DNA of 64,000 bases from positions 1,240,001-1,304,000 of the forward strand of contig NZ_CP034157.1 in assembly GCF_003860565.1 (NCBI RefSeq), written 5' to 3'. This document shows, piece after piece, positions 60,688 through 64,000 of this stretch. Every line of letters begins with the position of its first letter. Within the stretch, counting starts at the first letter, position 1. The notes under the pieces are model-generated. The model searched no databases, had not been told where the DNA came from, and worked only from the letters and a program-made list of their open reading frames with translations. The position numbers were made by a program, and so were the translations under genes. The stretch comes from Cloacibacterium normanense. GTDB lineage: Bacteria; Bacteroidota; Bacteroidia; Flavobacteriales; Weeksellaceae.

Positions 60688-62025
60688 TTAGTAGTTTGAT
60701 GCAATTTTTTCTATTTTATCCAAAGCAAATTGCAAGTCTTCTTGAGTTACATTCAAATGTGGACGGAATCTAATCGATTTTTCGCCACAGATGAGTACAA
60801 TTACGTTTTCTTCGAAGAGTTTTTCTTGGAAATCGGCTCTTGCTTTTCCGTCTGGTAAATCAAAAGCACACATTAATCCTCTTCCTCTTGCATTAGAAAT
60901 TAGGTGTGGGAACTTCGCTTGAAGTTTTTGTAAACCTTCCAATAAAAATTCGCCTTGTTTCTGAACGTTTTCCAGAAGATTTTCTTTTTCGATAATTTCT
61001 AAAACCAATTGGAATCTTAGCATATCGATGAAATTTCCTCCGAAAGTAGAGTTGATTCTAGAACTTTCAGCAAAAACGTGGTGTTCTACTTCGTCTAACT
61101 TGGTTTTACTTGCCAAAATACCACAAACCTGTGCTTTTTTCCCGAAAGAAATCACATCCGGAACTACGCTATAATTTTGGAACGCCCACATTTTACCTGT
61201 AATTCCGATTCCTGTTTGTACCTCATCAAAAATGAGCAACATTTCGTTTTCGTCGCAGATTCTTCTTAATTCTACTAAAAATTCATCACGGAAATGATTG
61301 TCTCCACCTTCAGCCTGAATGGTTTCGATGATGATACAAGCTGCCTTATCTTGATTTGATAAAATCGCTTCTTCAATCTGAACCAAAGCTAATTGTTCAT
61401 TCTTGATGGTTTCCTGTAAATTTTCTTCGGTGATTGGGAAATACAATTTCGGATTGATGATTCTTGGCCAATCAAACAATGGAAAATATTGATATTTTCT
61501 TGGGTCATTGGTATTGGTTAAACTCAATGTATAACCACTTCTTCCATGGAAAGCTTGTTTAAAGTGGATCGCAACAGAGCCTTCGGTTTTGCTTCCTTTG
61601 AGCCAATTTTTTCTGGTTTTCCAGTCGAAAGCTGTTTTCAAAGCATTTTCTACTGCAAGAGCACCTCCTTCTACAAAGAAACAATACGGCAATTCTTCTG
61701 GAATCGCTACTCTGCTGAAGGTTTCTACGAAATCTGCATATTCCTGTAAATACACATCAGACATGGTAGGTTTGTACACTGCCATTTTGCCCAACCACGC
61801 AGATTTCCCTACGATATACGGATGATTATACCCTACCGAAGCAGAACCGAACATTGAAAACATATCCAGAAATTCTGTTCCTGTTAAACGGTCATGAATC
61901 CAAGAGCCGTGTGATTTTTCGTAATCCATTACGAAATCAAAACCATCTGCTAAAATATGTTTTCCTAATGTTGCTTTTACTTTGTTGCCTGCAACTTCGT
62001 GGCTTAATTCTATTGTTTTGTTCAT
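60688..62025 (-). CDS. lat: L-lysine 6-transaminase
   Basis: This is a class III PLP aminotransferase that moves the epsilon-amino group of lysine to 2-oxoglutarate, giving aminoadipate semialdehyde (piperideine carboxylate). FVEGGALAVENALKTAF, FKQAFHGRSGYTLSLTNT, LLIFDEVQTGIGITGKMWAF and the Schiff-base Lys in VISFGKKAQVCG are visible. The 445-aa length and WIHDRLTGTEFLDMFSMFGS N-terminus fit the LAT subfamily. The neighbouring aldehyde dehydrogenase would oxidise the product. Confidence 0.93.
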   Translation of the reverse strand: MNKTIELSHEVAGNKVKATLGKHILADGFDFVMDYEKSHGSWIHDRLTGTEFLDMFSMFGSASVGYNHPYIVGKSAWLGKMAVYKPTMSDVYLQEYADFVETFSRVAIPEELPYCFFVEGGALAVENALKTAFDWKTRKNWLKGSKTEGSVAIHFKQAFHGRSGYTLSLTNTNDPRKYQYFPLFDWPRIINPKLYFPITEENLQETIKNEQLALVQIEEAILSNQDKAACIIIETIQAEGGDNHFRDEFLVELRRICDENEMLLIFDEVQTGIGITGKMWAFQNYSVVPDVISFGKKAQVCGILASKTKLDEVEHHVFAESSRINSTFGGNFIDMLRFQLVLEIIEKENLLENVQKQGEFLLEGLQKLQAKFPHLISNARGRGLMCAFDLPDGKARADFQEKLFEENVIVLICGEKSIRFRPHLNVTQEDLQFALDKIEKIASNY

Positions 62026-62067
62026 ATGATTAATGTGATAATTTGTTAATTTGTTGATTTGATGATT

Positions 62068-62685
62068 TTATCCTGCAAGTTCAATATCAATCAATTTCAA
62101 TTTTTGATTGATTATTTTAAATTCATAGATAACTGAAAATTCCATATTTCCCATTCCTTCTTCGTATTCAGCTTCTGAATACAAATTCAAAATGTAAAGG
62201 TCATCTACTTTAGAACAAATCATTTTATATCTTTCTTTTCCTTTTTTGATAAATTTTGCTTCATAATTGCTTTTGACGTAAAACTCATTGAAATCTATTT
62301 TTTGAAATAATTCCAAAAAAATTGGACTAAAAATCAAATGATGATACTTTTCGAAGTCCTTATTAGTAAATGGAACTTCAGTATTGTCATTTTTCGTAAC
62401 ATCAATCTCTAACAAATGCCAAATACTATTGGATTCTGACATTATTGGATTCTTAACAAAAGTTTTAATTTTAGTTTCATCATTCTCAAAAAAAGCTTTC
62501 TGAAGTTCTTTAAATTGTGCAGCCCAGTTTAAAGAATCTTCAAGTTCAAGTTCAATCAAATCTCTTGGGTAGAAAATTTCTGAATTTTCTTTTTTAATTA
62601 AATCGTTATTATTGACTTTCTCTTTTTCCTTCTTTTCACAAGAAAAAACCAGAAAAAATGATAATATTAAAAATAGATTCTTCAT
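62068..62685 (-). CDS. Lipoprotein of unknown function (205 aa)
   Basis: The start at 62685 gives a lipoprotein signal, NLFLILSFFLVFSCEKKEKEK, with lipobox LVFSC. An ATG five codons upstream lies in a dispersed repeat (CATTCAGAATGAC) and is rejected. The mature protein is charged, beta-rich at the end, and shows no known domain. It lies between the lysine aminotransferase and the aldehyde dehydrogenase, but a link to lysine use is not evident. Confidence 0.7.
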   Translation of the reverse strand: MKNLFLILSFFLVFSCEKKEKEKVNNNDLIKKENSEIFYPRDLIELELEDSLNWAAQFKELQKAFFENDETKIKTFVKNPIMSESNSIWHLLEIDVTKNDNTEVPFTNKDFEKYHHLIFSPIFLELFQKIDFNEFYVKSNYEAKFIKKGKERYKMICSKVDDLYILNLYSEAEYEEGMGNMEFSVIYEFKIINQKLKLIDIELAG

Positions 62686-62753
62686 TTCACTTCGTTTCAT
62701 TCAGAATGACAAATGGTAAAACTTCCTGCATCCTGCATTTTACATCTCGCATT

Positions 62754-64000
62754 TTACAAATCAAACTTAATTCCTTGTGCTAAAGGTAGGTTTGTGGTGT
62801 AATTGATGGTATTGGTTTGTCTTCTCATGTACACTTTCCAAGCGTCTGAACCTGATTCTCTACCGCCTCCTGTTTCTTTTTCTCCACCGAAAGCTCCACC
62901 AATTTCGGCACCAGAAGTTCCGATGTTTACATTGGCAATTCCACAATCTGAACCTGCGTGAGAAAGGAATTTTTCGGCTTCTCTTAAATTATTGGTCATA
63001 ATCGCAGAAGATAAACCTTGTGCTACTCCATTTTGAATTTCAATGGCATTTTCTACGTCTCCTGAATATTTTAACAAGTATAAAATCGGTGCAAAAGTTT
63101 CGTGCTGTACAATTTCAAAATCGTTTTCTGCTTCTGCAATCGCTGGTTTTACATAGCAACCACTTTCGTAGCCTTTTCCTTTTAAAACACCGCCTTCTAC
63201 AATCAGTATACCGCCTTCTTTTTTCACTTTTTTCAATGCCTCTTCATACATTTTCACTGCATCGGTATCGATCAATGGACCTACGTGATTATTCTGATCA
63301 AGAGGATTTCCTATTTTTAATTGTCCGTAAGCTGCTACAATCGCATCTTTTACTTTATCATAAATGCTTTCATGAATGATGAGTCTTCTGGTAGAAGTAC
63401 AACGTTGACCCGCAGTTCCTACTGCTCCGAAAACCGCACCAATTACTGTCATTTTAATGTCTGCATCTGGTGTTACGACAATCGCATTATTTCCTCCTAA
63501 TTCCAGAAGTGATTTTCCTAATCTCGCTGCTACATTTTGGGCTACAATTTTTCCCATTCTGGTAGAACCTGTTGCAGAAACTAGAGGAACTCTGGTGTCT
63601 TTTGCCATTAAATCCCCAATTTCAGCATCTCCAATGACTAAATTTGAAATTCCTAAAGGAAGATTATTCTCTTGAAGCACTTCGGTGATGATGTTTTGAC
63701 AAGCAATTCCGCACAATGGTGTTTTTTCTGAAGGTTTCCACACGCAAACATCTCCACAAATCCAAGCTAATGCAGTGTTCCAAGACCAAACTGCTACTGG
63801 AAAATTGAATGCAGAAATAATTCCTACAATACCTAAAGGATGATATTGTTCGTACATTCTGTGACCTGGACGTTCTGAATGCATGGTTAAACCATGTAAC
63901 TGACGAGATAAACCTACTGCAAAATCGCAGATGTCTATCATCTCTTGAACTTCGCCCAAACCTTCCTGTAGTGATTTACCCATTTCATAAGAAACAAGTT
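62754..64000 (-). CDS. Aldehyde dehydrogenase, probable aminoadipate-semialdehyde dehydrogenase (5' end beyond window)
   Basis: The frame remains open to base 64000, so the N-terminus is outside. Visible are [42 protein letters not shown] (catalytic Glu), [13 protein letters not shown] (nucleophile Cys), [17 protein letters not shown], and the C-terminal [22 protein letters not shown]. This pattern is that of the ALDH7 group, which oxidises 2-aminoadipate 6-semialdehyde to 2-aminoadipate. With the adjacent L-lysine 6-transaminase it forms the aminoadipate route of lysine breakdown. About 100 residues are expected to be missing. Confidence 0.9.
   Translation of the reverse strand, partial: LVSYEMGKSLQEGLGEVQEMIDICDFAVGLSRQLHGLTMHSERPGHRMYEQYHPLGIVGIISAFNFPVAVWSWNTALAWICGDVCVWKPSEKTPLCGIACQNIITEVLQENNLPLGISNLVIGDAEIGDLMAKDTRVPLVSATGSTRMGKIVAQNVAARLGKSLLELGGNNAIVVTPDADIKMTVIGAVFGAVGTAGQRCTSTRRLIIHESIYDKVKDAIVAAYGQLKIGNPLDQNNHVGPLIDTDAVKMYEEALKKVKKEGGILIVEGGVLKGKGYESGCYVKPAIAEAENDFEIVQHETFAPILYLLKYSGDVENAIEIQNGVAQGLSSAIMTNNLREAEKFLSHAGSDCGIANVNIGTSGAEIGGAFGGEKETGGGRESGSDAWKVYMRRQTNTINYTTNLPLAQGIKFDL

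Overview
The window is a low-GC chromosome segment from a member of the Bacteroidota, class Flavobacteriia. It most resembles the Chryseobacterium/Cloacibacterium/Elizabethkingia group. The support is the protein families present, the absence of Shine-Dalgarno sequences before starts, and many exact matches to the Bacteroidota -7 promoter box TAnnTTTG. Genus-level placement is inference from remembered protein style, not from a search.

Left part (1-30.9 kb) is conserved core metabolism. After a truncated DUF4230 gene there is a leucine operon on the minus strand (leuA-leuC-leuD-leuB). It is followed by a plus-strand translation block (thrS-infC-rpmI-rplT; infC appears to start at ATA) and a trp operon (trpE-G-D-C-F-B-phzF-like-A). 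Facing it, on the minus strand, is a complete his operon (hisG-D-C-B-H-A-[four-helix-bundle gene]-F-IE). The trp and his operons each begin with a classical transcription attenuator, which is the clearest regulatory finding here. The trp leader peptide has three consecutive Trp codons and the his leader five consecutive His codons. Each is followed by a competing antiterminator and intrinsic terminator. Two GT2 glycosyltransferases, a DUF616-type glycosyltransferase, dapD and an NlpC/P60 lipoprotein follow.

Middle part (31-55.9 kb) is accessory, repeat-rich and island-like. It holds a 256/274-bp tandem duplication, small hypothetical genes and decayed genes, and a CBS-like/HEPN protein divergent from a WYL regulator. 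It also holds a small zinc-finger gene cluster, an IS3-family element whose orfB has an in-frame stop, and an IS110-family remnant. A four-gene type III-like restriction-modification operon follows (SNF2-like helicase, DUF4391, Mod, Res), with a peculiar paired-repeat region between mod and res. After a 1.2-kb array of imperfect ~250-bp repeats come topB and a tripartite HipBST-like toxin-antitoxin operon. The latter has three 18-bp palindromic operators spaced exactly 41 bp apart. No integrase was seen.

Right part (55.9-64 kb) returns to housekeeping genes: tRNA-Ala(GGC), DUF2007, a pair of exported amidohydrolase-like proteins, and lysine catabolism (L-lysine 6-transaminase and an aldehyde dehydrogenase cut by the window end).

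A recurring theme is that short dispersed intergenic repeats run into coding sequence and supply terminal or internal peptide segments, seen in trpG, trpF, hisA and topB.
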